A program made the translations under genes and the position numbers. Shown one piece after another: positions 41,426-52,439 of a stretch of DNA of 64,000 bases (position 1 is the stretch's first letter; the number at the start of each line of letters is the position of its first letter). Below the pieces are notes generated by a model. It saw only the letters and a list, made by a program, of their open reading frames with translations. It was not told where the DNA came from and ran no database searches. The stretch comes from Sinonovacula constricta (taxonomy: Eukaryota > Mollusca > Bivalvia > Cardiida > Solecurtidae), in NCBI GenBank assembly GCA_007844125.1, contig CM017568.1, positions 9,696,497 through 9,760,496 of the forward strand, read 5' to 3'.

Positions 41426-42115
41426 GAAAAGCTACCCATTTTACCAACATTACCAAATGATGGTCTTGATCTTACTAGTAACATCTTTTTAGAAAATATA
41501 ATGAACTTTAAGTTCACCTAAAATAAACTTATTTAAACATTTAAATGTAGTCTCTGCTCATTAATAGATTTATTTAAACAGCTCATTTCTTTCTTAATAA
41601 AGTGTTTTAAAAACAAGCTTTACAGTTAAATGCATTCCACAGAACTTTTCTTGTTAAAAAGCAGTGATTTTTTCAGCTGTTTTCTAGTTGTTTGCTTGTA
41701 AATATGTGTTAGTTTATAGTTAGCTTGTTATGTCCATAAATACAAATAGCTAATCAGGACAGTGCAGGCATCAGAAAGATCTAGTAATACAAGATTCTGA
41801 TATTAGAAATATAGATTATTCCATAAATTATTATTACACTGTACAAAGACTTAAGTTTTGGTACATATATAAGCCATACTGTCCTTGATATAGTTAAAAA
41901 TTCCAATCCTTTATACATTCAGTTTACTTTACTATTTTATGTTAGACAAAAGCATATTGAAAAATCTAAGCTGAAAATCTGTTTTACATGGACAATGTTA
42001 ATATGATAAGAAATGTGTAACATATGTCTGTATGTTGTGACTGTACTTTATATGTTGTGTAATTTGTGACATGAAATAAAGTTAAAAAAAAAAAAAAAAA
42101 AAAAATAATAATAAT
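40130..42115 (+). mobile_element. 5'-truncated LINE (L1/Tx1-like non-LTR retrotransposon)
   Basis: The insertion begins inside the reverse-transcriptase ORF, with LILALPNPRNE-like coding from the first base. It runs through the ORF2 C-terminus and a 3' UTR of about 650 bases with AATAAA at 42075-42080, and ends in poly(A) and ATA repeats. It is bounded by 12-bp direct repeats AATAATTCAAAA at 40118-40129 and 42116-42127. The 5' truncation, A-rich tail and target duplication are the hallmarks of target-primed reverse transcription. The open ORF suggests a fairly recent insertion. Confidence 0.92.
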
Positions 42116-42127
42116 AATAATTCAAAA
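42116..42127 (+). repeat. Target-site duplication, right copy, of the LINE
   Basis: AATAATTCAAAA follows the poly(A)/ATA tail. The exact inner edge is slightly ambiguous because the tail itself ends in ATA repeats. Confidence 0.88.
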
Positions 42128-42274
42128 CCGTCGGGACTATTTTCAAGCGCTCAACCTTTAGCCAATATTTGAATGAACATTATGTTCATCCAGTTACAAT
42201 ACATGGCTAGAAGTTAGATTTAAATCGACATATCAGTGCTATCAAATCTTTCAAAAATGCCGGTCTGACCAGAC

Positions 42275-42345
42275 CGGTCTTGGAGAGATAGGTAGAGCGT
42301 CGGCATTAAGAACGGAGGCAGGAATTGCAAACCCGGGCCTAAACG
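42275..42345 (+). mobile_element. SINE head remnant (tRNA-like)
   Basis: GATAGGTAGAGCGTCGGC resembles the A-box region of the 31.6-kb SINE, and AATTGCAAACCCGGG stands in for a B-box. No body follows, so it appears to be an orphan head beside the LINE insertion. Confidence 0.4.
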
Positions 42346-42608
42346 TAACACATCATTTAAATCGTAGTATTCCTCTTACTCAATCTCACAACAGTGTTTC
42401 ATTTTCATATATATCTGCTTTTCAACATATATATAGCAACAAATCACATTTTCTGTCGATTTGGAAATTTGCTTATAAGCATATTTCGGCTTTCATGACA
42501 CACAGCACAAACAAATGCATCAAAAGTGATTTTAGCAATTTTAATAAAGTTTATTTCAGAACGGATTATTTCAAACGTTTTTGGAGTTTTTAACCCGTTT
42601 TGAAACAA

Positions 42609-42758
<150 letters not shown>

Positions 42759-42810
42759 CGTTTGAAGTTATTATTTCACAACGGGTTTTTGCTTCAAAAC
42801 AGGTTAAAAA

Positions 42811-44889
42811 ATGCTATACACATGTTGCTTCAAGTTCGGGAAGGATGGGTGGTGTGGACAATACACCGAGTTAACAGATCTGACTGCGATAAAATCGCTT
42901 TAAATGCTGGATGCGTTTAAATAAAACATATTTTGAAGACTAATTTTAAATAAATAATACTTATAGTGATTATAGTTTGTGAATATAACGATGTACTCTT
43001 TTACTTTTCAGGTTCGCATCACTGCGTTCTTTAGATTTGCTGTGCGCGTAGAAAAGGTTATCAATGGCAAAAATAATAAAAGTGAGTTTAAACTAGACAT
43101 TTATTAATGCAAGGTTGTTTGCAATTGTTAAATTATTGCTTAAATATTTGACCTGTTTAAACTGTTTCTTATACTGTGTTTAAGAAAATTCACGAAGGCG
43201 ATTAAAAACATATTTTTTGTAATTTAACAGAAGTTTGAATCCCATATAATACACAATGATAATACACATACTGGAATATTAAATATTCTTGTATATATCA
43301 GTGTATTTTATCACACGTTCATATTGCGCTTATCCTTTTTTATTCATGTGTGCTGTTCACCATTTTTTATTTCCTAGTTAAATGATTATTATGTTTTAAT
43401 CATATATTTTATACTTATATAAGATCTGTGCCATATGCTTTTATTTATAAAGAAAACTCCACAAAGTCATGACCTTGTAATAGCTCTTAAAGGGTTGTTT
43501 TTATACAACATAAAGTGTAGCAGATCACTCCTGGACATGCAATCTTAAAATGGACGTAAATAATTTTGCTGGATTATAAGAGGCAATGGTATCACACGCA
43601 TCATGGTCATGTTTTAAGACGTGCATTTCCTAATCGGTCCTTTATATTATGAAATGCACATTTGATCCTAAAATTTACAAAAGCATGATGGTGAAAATAC
43701 ACATCGGCTTTAACCGACAAAATTGACAATTAAGAGATTATGTATGGAAACTCGTGCAGACGTTGAGAGAAATGTGTTGTAGTTTTTTAACGTAAACTTC
43801 TTATTGTAAGTATAAAATCGGACCAAACCTTTAACGAGCGCGTGAAAGTTATCATTGACACGCTCAGTAGTGAATGCCTCGCAGTGAAAGTGTCACTTTT
43901 TGCATTGTTTTAAGACATTTCTTCGGTGGTTGTATTAATGGAAATGCTTTGTAAGATTATGCATGTTTAACTAAAACATAAAATGGTGCACTGAACTGTA
44001 ACAAAATAGTATAAAAATGTTATTGTGTATGTGTTAATCGTCATATAAAATAAACAATATGGGATATTTTATGCAAATAAAGACTTATATTCGAGGGTAA
44101 TATCACATTAGCCAGGTCCGCAAAATTGTATATTAACTGAAACGTAAGTATTTACTTGTTAAACCACATAACGTATTCAATGTCATTGATATCTTTGGAA
44201 AACGAGCCATTCGCGCTTCTTATTTCAACATAAAACTTTCAAAGAGGTCATTCTAATTTCAACTGCGTTCGATTCCTAAAAATATTTTCTCACCTTTTCC
44301 CTCGACAAATTATCACAAAATGCATTCACTGCTATAGAGTGTATACTTTTTGTTCTTTTTCTCTGTTATATTTTCCCTTAATGTGACCAAATCATCATCA
44401 GACACACTGACAAACTGCCGATTTCTTTTACCAGACTCCATGTCATTGTAGCAAATAGTGCGCGTAAAAAGAACACGATCGTCAGTATTATGTACTCTGT
44501 GCTCGCGTGAAATCATTCCCGAGTCAATATCACTTTATATGGACTCAGCACATGAAGCAGCACTAGATCAATCCCAACTGCTTTAAATTCAAAGGGTAAG
44601 TGATATTACAAGTTAAAATTACTGATAGTATGGATATTACTGACAGGAAGCTGAAAATCAATACTGAACCGTAAAAGGCCTAAGAATTTTGTTTTTCTTT
44701 TTCAAATCGAATGATGTACACCTTTCTTGTACATACTAACTTTTCCAGTTATTTGAATTGTGCTTATTTACGTTATAAATGATTTATATTCATGGAGGGT
44801 GCGATAGTATCAACCAAAATGTATTGTGTTCGACAAATCTTAATTTTAATTGATTATATCATAGCTGTTAAAGTTCGCTCATGTTACTT
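42811..44889. other. No secure gene
   Basis: Apart from the doubtful fragment at 44.3 kb nothing was recognised. An acceptor-like TTTTCAG at about 43009 is not followed by a convincing exon. Confidence 0.5.
44313..44516 (-). pseudogene. Possible decayed coding fragment, unassigned
   Basis: A 67-codon frame is less AT-biased than its neighbours, with a charged stretch reading NRQFVSVSDDDLVTLREN then KKNKKYT. This faintly recalls the start of DUF3504/KIAA1958-like (Crypton-derived) proteins, which often begin with an RFxxVSxxDL...NTKK pattern. No further domain follows in any frame. The resemblance is from memory and weak. Confidence 0.22.
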
Positions 44890-45200
44890 TTCAGTTTATC
44901 GGACCTAGTATCGTATTAGGTGGAGCATCTGTTCCGGGAAACACCTACTGATGTCAACTAAGCAAAAACTGTTAAAATGGAAGAAGTAAATTGCAGTTTC
45001 TTATGCTAAAGCAGCGAAAAAAGGGGCGACGTAAAATTGTTTTGCGGAAAAAGTTTATTGAAACAACGTTAGACTTTCCAAATGAACACAAGTTTCACGA
45101 GTGGTTGGATCGGTGTAGACTTTATACCAGGCTGTGGTATCTTTCCAAGTGTTGACGGCAAGTATCCACAGCGAGTTGTTATGATCAAATAAGAAGTTAG
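44890..45200 (+). mobile_element. Diverged SINE family A copy
   Basis: A decayed head (CGGACCTAGTATCG and GGTGGAGC) is followed at 45102-45185 by body sequence resembling the 31.6-kb SINE. The matching landmarks are the CACGA.TGGTTGG stretch, TGTGGTATC, TGTTGACGGCA and a CACAG-type stretch. It has many substitutions and indels, and no flanking duplication is visible. The sequence on to about 45530 is richer in GC than its surroundings and may hold more old element. Confidence 0.5.
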
Positions 45201-47268
45201 ACAAGAAAATGAATGTTTGTACATGCTAGGACGTCAGGTAGGATTGACCAGCTAAACTGATCCAGATAAAGCGTTATCACAGATATATGACATACTGAGG
45301 ACTGCACCACTCCGGATGCAACATCTGTGTCAGTACGCAGCGAGGAAGCGAAAGCGGTTGTGACTGTGCTCGAATGAACAGATGAGAGCGCGCCTAGCTG
45401 GCTATGAATTAATCACTGAAAAGAAAGCTGGACACCATCCAGTGCCGAGTAGATACATGATCCCGGGTCAGCACAACCGTTTTACTGTCTGGAGAGTGTC
45501 AAAGACTTAGAAGAACTAAAACCTCGAAGACGGACGAGGTCCAACTGATAATTTTTTAGAGGATGCGCATCTTAATAAATACATTTTTTCTGTAGTTTAC
45601 TATGTCTTGATTAAATATGTAAATTGAATTGAACAACATAAATTCATAATATATTTCTTAGAGAAAACACTTTTAATCTTGATATGTTCTTGCAGAGGCA
45701 ATATTTTATATATTGACAATGTACATAGGTAAGGTACATGTACTTATAGGTTCATTAAATTCAAGTTAAAGAAGCATAACATATTAGCCAGACATTTGAG
45801 ATATATTCAACGGGTATGATGTTGATACCTGCATATTACAAAACTTAACATACTACTTACAACACGACGTAACATAAATGTTAGTAATATAATATTTTAA
45901 GCTGAATCATATCGCCTCTAAGGAAAATATTAGAACTAGTATATGATAAACTTAAATGTTTTCTACTCTAAGTGGAAGAAGTTTAAGGTTAATAGCCTTG
46001 TGGAATGTGTGACTCAATCAAGCGCCTAAAAACCATCCCTATGTATATGTATGGTATCGCCACGACATTAATTATGTCTAATTTTTGCAACGAATCTTAT
46101 TTCAGTTCTAACGAACCTCTTTTAATATCATCAAACTTAACCCTGTGTAAAAGTTCTTTCCGTGCTTTGAGATATTATTACCGACGCTCCTCTTTGTTCA
46201 TGGCTAAATAAAGTGTCACTTGATAGATTCATTAGAAAAGCTTCATGAATAGTCACTAAGTTAATTTTATTCTAAATTGGCTTAAATCAATTGTGCTCCA
46301 ATCACAAATACACCGCTGGTAATGTAGGAGTAAGCATTTTTTTTTCGTGTATTGTGTCTAATTTAGATGTTTCGACAAAAAGATTCACTATACTTTTAAA
46401 ACGCTGATACAATGTACTAACATGACAATGTTACTTCAATAAGGAAAACCAGTATGATGTTATTTCAGGTAAACAAGATTGCTTAAATTAATCTTGTCGC
46501 CCCAAATTTGCTTTATATCTGGCATATTAGACAATGGTTTATAATTAAGAAAATAAGAAATTGACAATTTGGTTAACAGTCCATAAGCAACCATAAATAT
46601 TATGGGCGGTGCATATATAAATGTATCAGTTTTGTGTATATTGGGTAAGATCCAAAGTTGTTTCAGTTAACTGTTTCCATAAACCAGTTTTATATCTTTG
46701 TTATGTTTGCATAGTACATTTTATAAATATTAAAGGAGAATATAAAAGTTACAGAAATCCTACAAGTTCATACAATATTTAATTAATAACGTGGAATGCA
46801 ACTGTTATTATACTATTCTGATTCTCCAAATAAAAGGGCCCTTCAAACTAAATCACTAGTCGTCGTCAATTTTCATATACATGACGTACGCGGCCTTTGG
46901 GAAAAAGTACCTCCAAGGAAACACAGATGTGTCACAACAGTAAAAGAGTAAAAATACAACTAAAAAACAATGTATATTACTCACTTCTTCTTTATTGTTA
47001 TTTGTCCAAATTATAATTTTAAAAGATAACATCAAAACTAAAAGCATTGTAAATCTTTAACATTTATTACACGGCAGAGATGTCGGCTACCTCAAACTTG
47101 ACTAAGTAATAATCAATTAGTAATACGATACGATTATCGTTCAAATATAATATAATCATTTAAAGATTGAGCAGTTGTTAAATATAAATAATACAACAAC
47201 AAAATTGTAAGAACGAACCAGGAAAAGGGTATGTACTTTTTATCAACACATCTGGATTTATCCATAAG
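45201..47268. other. Downstream flank of the MIP gene, no gene seen
   Basis: The first 330 bases are GC-richer and may be old element; the rest is AT-rich with chance frames. Confidence 0.5.
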
Positions 47269-47274
47269 TTTAAT
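47269..47274 (-). terminator. Candidate MIP polyadenylation signal (ATTAAA)
   Basis: The first ATTAAA on the minus strand after the TGA lies about 140 bases downstream. An AATAAA also occurs further down, near 47063. Either could end the transcript; the choice is a guess. Confidence 0.35.
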
Positions 47275-47347
47275 GAATAGATTTAAAGTACTGAACATGA
47301 ATTTCGTAGGTTTTAAGCAAGTAGAAGTAATTGCTCATATTGAGATG

Positions 47348-47409
47348 GTCACGTGATTTGAGTATGCATAACACGTGTCTTTGTAGGCCGGAAGTTCAAG
47401 TCACGTGAC
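47348..47409. promoter_or_regulatory. Cluster of three CACGTG E-boxes plus an ETS-like site
   Basis: GTCACGTGA begins near 47349, the palindrome ACACGTGT spans 47371-47378, and the palindrome GTCACGTGAC spans 47400-47409, four bases beyond the MIP stop codon. CCGGAAGT, a full ETS consensus, lies between the last two. CACGTG is the core for bHLH-type factors (USF, MITF/TFE, MYC/MAX, CLOCK). The other CACGTG sites I noticed in the window are single and scattered. The cluster falls in the presumed 3' UTR; whether it is an enhancer, another promoter or chance is unknown. Confidence 0.4.
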
Positions 47410-47413
47410 TTGC

Positions 47414-47520
47414 TCACATTTCCACAGGAAGTTGAGACTGTTCTTCTTGCTGCTTGGATGAAATGTACAGAAGAGTATTAACGTAATGACGCAGTTCGTC
47501 TTTGTCTAAGGCGGAATCCC
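47414..47520 (-). CDS. MIP precursor, terminal coding exon completing an EF-hand
   Basis: This is the second coding exon, inferred from splicing logic. The upstream intron ends GATATTTTTCAG, and the exon begins GGGATTCC. Joined to the phase-1 G left by the main exon, it reads G-DSALDKDELRHYVNTLLY and on through a Gln/Glu-rich tail to a TGA at 47414-47416, giving a 385-residue precursor. The join creates the loop DANGDSALDKDE (residues 348-359). It has Asp, Asn and Asp at loop positions 1, 3 and 5, Leu at 8, Asp at 9 and Glu at 12, and amphipathic stretches on both sides (VAEKLLNFF and LRHYVNTLLYIS), as in an EF-hand. Position 6 is Ser instead of the usual Gly. The 60-residue piece after the last KR (residues 326-385) would be released as its own product. 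No transcript is available, so the junction is a prediction, but frame, both splice sites and protein motif agree. Confidence 0.82.
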
Positions 47521-48364
47521 CTGAAAAATATCAATCATACCTGAATAAACACAAGTTACAAGCTTTCGTTTTGTTATACCAGTTTGTCCAATACAAACAA
47601 TACAAATTAAATCATGTCGGAGAGTGTCACATAAAAGTTCCTTTGGAATGCCACATTTAATGCCCCCCAAAACCTCTGGAATGAAGACAGCGATACACGC
47701 ACAGAGTACTCTTACCAAATCAAAGAAAATAAGTATGTCCACTTCCAAGCTATGTAAGATTTAGGTAAACATTGTTTGTATCTTTTAGACGATGGGTGTT
47801 CTTAAGATAAGTCTTGTGTTCTTTTCAGGTACAAGTCCAATAACTGTTGGTACGAGAAGTGTTTTCATTGAAGGTTGTTTTAATGTGAATCTTTATTTAT
47901 AAATATAATTAATCAAACGATATGAACATTTATTTGTAATGCAATTTGGGAATTTTTCTCAGGAAACATGTTTACAGCATTAAGTATTATGACTAAATCT
48001 CAATTGTTATGACGACATTCTTATGTTCTTATATACATATAGAAACACATTTGTTTGATAATTTCCGATACAACGAACACAATTTCAATGATCATAGTAT
48101 TCTCTTTAGAGTTCGCGATGAAAACAAAAATACCAAAATCGCAATTGGGGTATTTATTGAACATGAAAATATATTGCACACATGTTTTCTGAATGTATTA
48201 AATCATAAACAATACAATAGTTTAATTAAGCCAAGGCTAATGATATTAGTGTACCTTGTCTGTCGATTCTATATATACTGCCTCTTAATATTATTCATAA
48301 AGTGTGGAAGTACCACCATTTAATAAAGGTTATAATGTTAAACCATAATCAATTATGAACTTAC
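47521..48364 (-). other. Phase-1 intron of the MIP precursor gene
   Basis: The intron is 844 bases long. Its donor reads AAATG|GTAAGT and its acceptor TTTTTCAG|GGG. It interrupts the codon for loop position 4 of the EF-hand. If it were retained, the protein would end ten residues later (KFIIDYGLTL) and have no EF-hand. The open frames inside it on either strand resemble nothing I recognise. Confidence 0.8.
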
Positions 48365-49415
48365 CATTTGCATCGAAGAAATTAAGCAGTTTCTCTGCAA
48401 CAGAGCCGGTGTATTGTTCGGTAGTTTCAATGTCAGCGGAACGTTTTCCCCAGGCAGGTAGACCGGTCCACCTTCGCTTTGCCCAACTAGATAGAGCAGC
48501 CAACCTGGCGTCTCGAAGACGTTTACCCCAAGACGCAAACTGTGACCATCTTCGTTTGGGCAGCGATTGTTCGTCATCAAGATCACCTCGCTTTCCCCAC
48601 GATGCGAATTGAGCCCACTTTCTTTTGTCTGCACTTGAATAGCTCAGGTCATCATCATCATCCCTCTTTCCCCATGAAGCAAACTGCGACCACTTGCGTT
48701 TTTCAGGGCTCTCCATGTCATTAAATCGCTTTCCCCAGGAAGCAAATTGTGACCATTTCCGTTTATCAGCTTCTTGTAGGTCATTTTCACTATCAATGTC
48801 ATCAGATCGTTTGCCCCATGATGCGAATTGTGACCATTTACGCTTGTCCAAATCATTTAGACCATTTCTCTTTCCCCAGGCGGCAAATTGTGACCATTTA
48901 CGTTTATCAATTTCGGCATCGTCACCGATATCCCTTTTACCCCAACTTGCGAACTGAGACCATTTGCGTTTATCGACGTCTACATTTAAAGCATCTTGGA
49001 ATTCCTCTTTGTTCCTTTTCTGGTCGATTTCTGGAATTGCGGACGTCCGTTTACCCCAGGAAGCAAACTGGGACCAGGCGCGTTTATCTTCCAAAGGTTG
49101 AGCAATGTCATATAAGTACCGAGGTGTACTATCACCTGCGTTTCGTTTGCCCCAGACTGCAAAGTTGCCCCATTTGCGTTTGCCCCATGCTGCAAAATTA
49201 GATTTCCATCCTGCCCGTTTACCCCAGGAAGCAAAACTGGACCATTTCCGTTTGTCTGCTTCAAGGCTAGGATCTTCGGAGAACGTGCTCGGTTGTGAAC
49301 TTTGTAGGTCTTGAAGATTACTTGTGTCTATCGCATTATCCTCACTGCAGTATACTAGTCCGAAAGTTATTATAGTGTATAAACTAGCAAAGAGGCACTT
49401 TGTTGGCGGTAACAT
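48365..49415 (-). CDS. Myoinhibitory peptide (MIP/WWamide, allatostatin-B type) precursor, main coding exon
   Basis: This exon encodes residues 1-350 and the first base of codon 351 of a secreted neuropeptide precursor. Residues 7-23 are hydrophobic (signal peptide, cleavage near C23/S24). From residue 55 on there are repeated units of dibasic KR, a Trp-rich peptide, then GKR (Gly is the amide donor). The peptides are KWSSFASW, AGWKSNFAAW, KWGNFAVW, AWSQFASW, KWSQFASW (four copies), KWSQFAAW, KWAQFASW, RWSQFASW and RWTGLPAW, all followed by Gly. Acidic spacers separate most of them. The unit at residues 300-314 ends SSWAKR and lacks both the first Trp and the amidation Gly. W-x5-W-amide is the form of molluscan WWamides; MIPs are known to act through a peptide GPCR, often inhibiting muscle. 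The ATG is the first in frame and lies 31 bases after a good splice acceptor. The open frame continues ten codons past residue 351, but that tail starts with GTAAGT and is read as intron. Identification is by the repeated motif and is very secure; the name is by family resemblance. Confidence 0.95.
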
Positions 49416-49465
49416 TATAAGATCTTCTTAGGACGTTTTGGCTTGTCTGCAACAAAGTGAAAAAT
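49416..49465 (-). promoter_or_regulatory. 5' splice acceptor and short leader of the MIP main exon
   Basis: Reading the minus strand, a pyrimidine-rich run (TTTTTCACTTTGTTGCAG) ends in AG at 49447-49448. The exon then starts at 49446, 31 bases before the ATG. The signal peptide is already complete in this exon, so any upstream exon should be 5' untranslated only. The gene therefore has at least three exons. Confidence 0.75.
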
Positions 49466-49935
49466 AAAATTTTTCAAAGGTTATACGTGAAATTACACTG
49501 AAAGAAAGAAAAGGCATTATTTAAAAATATAAACTATTTTTAGATGCATACCATAGTCAACGTAGTCAGATTTTATTTTAAATACAATCGCGAAATATTC
49601 GCGAAACGCAGACAAATTTGAACATAACCATTTAAGCAGCAAGCATCTATCAAGTAAGGTGCCTAACATCTGTGAAAGTCTACTAGAAGTGGTCGTTTGA
49701 AAAATAATAATTTGACTCTAACTCTTAACGACCAAACAAATGAATCATTTCATGTTTAACTGTAGGTGTTGTCCTGTGTTCTATGTGTGGGTTTACATTA
49801 ACTGCCACAATGGTCCCGTATTATGATTGGAATCATCATAAAACCCATTATCTAAATATGAGTTATGTATGGTATATGTTTTCCGTTCATGGTCCATTTT
49901 GCCATTTTCATTTAAATGTAGTAAAAAGACACATA

Positions 49936-50104
49936 CCTTTAAGAACGTTCAAAAGTATAGAATAGAAACTCTACTACGTGTCGGTTGTAATTCTATGACC
50001 TGTTTTCTTAAGAAAAAAATTACTATAGTGTTTAATTACATTGTTTCGTACAACATATGTTAACCTGATTTGTGAAGGCCCGAATGCCGGCAAAACTTTA
50101 TATA
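49936..50104 (-). promoter_or_regulatory. Candidate MIP promoter and non-coding first exon
   Basis: On the minus strand a TATA-like TATATAAAG lies at 50104-50096. A TCAGGTT initiator-like site lies about 38 bases downstream, near 50066. A donor-like AAAG|GTATGT lies at 49936. Together they could make a roughly 130-base untranslated exon spliced to 49446. The spacing from TATA to initiator is somewhat long, and such short motifs occur by chance in AT-rich DNA. Confidence 0.2.
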
Positions 50105-52439
50105 AGTATGATAATTTTATCTTAACGAAAATAATTATGTTTATATCCATGACATTGTCGATTTCAATTGCTTTTACATCTCATTTACCCTTCAACTGTA
50201 TAGAAATAGTTTTACATGTAACCCTTTGGTTTTGTTATTGATTCGTTCAATTTATCGCGGCCTCGTGACAATTCAAGCGTAGTTCTAGAAGCTGTGACAT
50301 TATCTCTGCAGAATTGTTAATTATGTTGCCGTTGCAGTTTTACATGTAGTAGTTGTTGTGATTGTTTTGCAATTTCTTAAATGTGGACAACATCAGAAAG
50401 CTTGCTTTATTATTCCGTACTGTAAATCAGTCCTATTTAATTCATCTTCTTCATTTTTATGTATTTTGTTTAGTGTATCTGTCTAATGGAAATGGTATGG
50501 CGGAAATTTACTGGCAATATTTCTCTATGAGCATTCAACTTTTAAGTGCATTTTGGCTGTATAGAATTTAAATTTTAAATAACATGGTCATATTTGTAAT
50601 ACCCGGTCATTAATTAGCATATTCTCAATTAATTCCGCTTCCAAACAGTCTACCCTAACCGATTATTATGTAGATTTATATTGCACATAAAAGTACGTCA
50701 ATTCGGACTTGAATTAATGTTTAAATCCACTTTTATTTTGTTGTTGTTTCATTTCAAATCTGCGTGAACACAATGTTCATGCACTTAAACCAATAGATAG
50801 TGCGGTCACAACATCATCTTAGCCAAAATGAAAACATGGTAAACCAAAGATATGTGACTATTCTACGTCATATGTGTTGTCCTTTTTGTCTTCTCGCTTT
50901 CGTTTTGCTGTATATGACACTATTGCGAGACGTTTTCATTTTCATTTTGTATTTTTATGATGGTGATTTTTTTAATTTTCTAGGTATAAGCCCTAAAACA
51001 CCGAGCATGCTCATCAATTCTCATTATCCTTGAAATTTTAACGAGCATTTAAATAGGAATTACCCACCAAATATCGTTAGACGCAAATACAAGCCAGAAT
51101 ATAGAAAGACATTTTAATAAAATATTTAAATATACAGCATTTTGTTTAAACTGCAGTATTTTCGTAATGGAATAATTTTTATCAATGTGCGGATTTAATT
51201 GTGACTGTTTAAATGATTGTAAATAAGTCTTAATTAGTGAACCACTAATAATAGGTGAATTATGCAAGGGCAAATATTTTCGAAATGAGGCCAAAATTGG
51301 CAATTGTTGTACATCTGCCTATTTATCAAGTATTAAAAGTAAAATACATGCATGTACGACACTAAAGTAGTGAACTTTAACTAAGAGGCAAATATGGAGC
51401 TTTTTCCTGCTACTGTTTCTTTTCGTTGCTATCCGCTACAGTGATATGCTGGATATTGCCTGCTGTAGTAGGTCTCGACAGGACATTGCTCAACAGTTGA
51501 AAACTCACTGTATCCGAATGGTTTTATTAAATGCCGCGCTCTCGTGTGGGGTGCTTATTCATATACTTATTCAGCAATCTTCATTTAAAGTCGAGAATAG
51601 AGTAACGGTAAATACAGTTATTATCTACATGATAAAGGACATTAGGTTGTGTTTGTCAGAACAAAAAAATGCAGTAAACGTATTCATACATAGTTTGAAC
51701 AGAAACTCGTAATATGTATTCGGCGGTGGACTAAACATCGATGAATCAAGTTTTATATGCTATTAAAGGGCTATTACAACTACTTCTGCAATAAAATACA
51801 AAACTTTTAAAATTAACAATACTCTCTCCTAAAAACAACGCGGCCGTTCAATTTGTGTCAATATCGGCTGTCTTGTATTTATAAAAGTGCGTTTCGGATT
51901 TGATTATTTTCTCTTTTATGTTAAACAGGCTTAGAAAATCATCTCCTTAAAATTAATGATATTTGAACAGTTGAATCACAGAACGACAGCTGTATAGATG
52001 CATAGAATTAAAATAGTTTCTCGAAGTGGAATCCTTATGTCAAGATTCAGTTAAAATAATAAATGATCCGCATTTTAAATTTTATTTCGTTACGTGCTTA
52101 AAGCGTATTTCAAGTCTTCACAAGGAGTATATCGTTGAGATGGCGAAATGTATCTGTGTATTTGCCTTACGGTTAGACGTAACGACAGCAGCAAAAAGAA
52201 ATATGGTTTGAGAAAATTTTAAGCTGAAAATTATTTTATCAACATTATTTATCACAAAAGACAGAAGACTACAACAATAGTACTTTAAATAGATAAGGAT
52301 TGAGCGAAATAAATAGAATATTCTGCAACTATACAGTCTACAACGATTTATGTACCAACACAATGAGACTTTTTACGACGTGGTGGCAAATTAAAACGTA
52401 TCTTGTTTCAAGTACATTTGAGAAACGCATTAGGAAGTT
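50105..52439. other. Upstream flank of the MIP gene, no gene seen
   Basis: Chance frames only. Holds the second copy of the 28-base motif, with a perfect TGAACA-CAA-TGTTCA dyad. Confidence 0.5.

Noticed and set aside
43000..43080. Possible exon after TTTTACTTTTCAG
   Set aside because: The acceptor-like signal is good, but the following frame is short and matches nothing, with no clear partner donor.
48009..48323. 104-codon plus frame within the MIP intron as a nested gene
   Set aside because: No recognisable domain, signal peptide or splice support; AT-rich chance frame.
48330..48364. The last ten codons of the MIP open frame (KFIIDYGLTL) as the true C-terminus
   Set aside because: They begin exactly at a GTAAGT donor, and an in-phase downstream exon completes a protein motif. 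A retained-intron form remains possible.
48353..49314. Several open frames on both strands overlapping the MIP exon
   Set aside because: They are shadows of the repeated peptide codons; only the minus frame with signal peptide and GKR sites makes biological sense.
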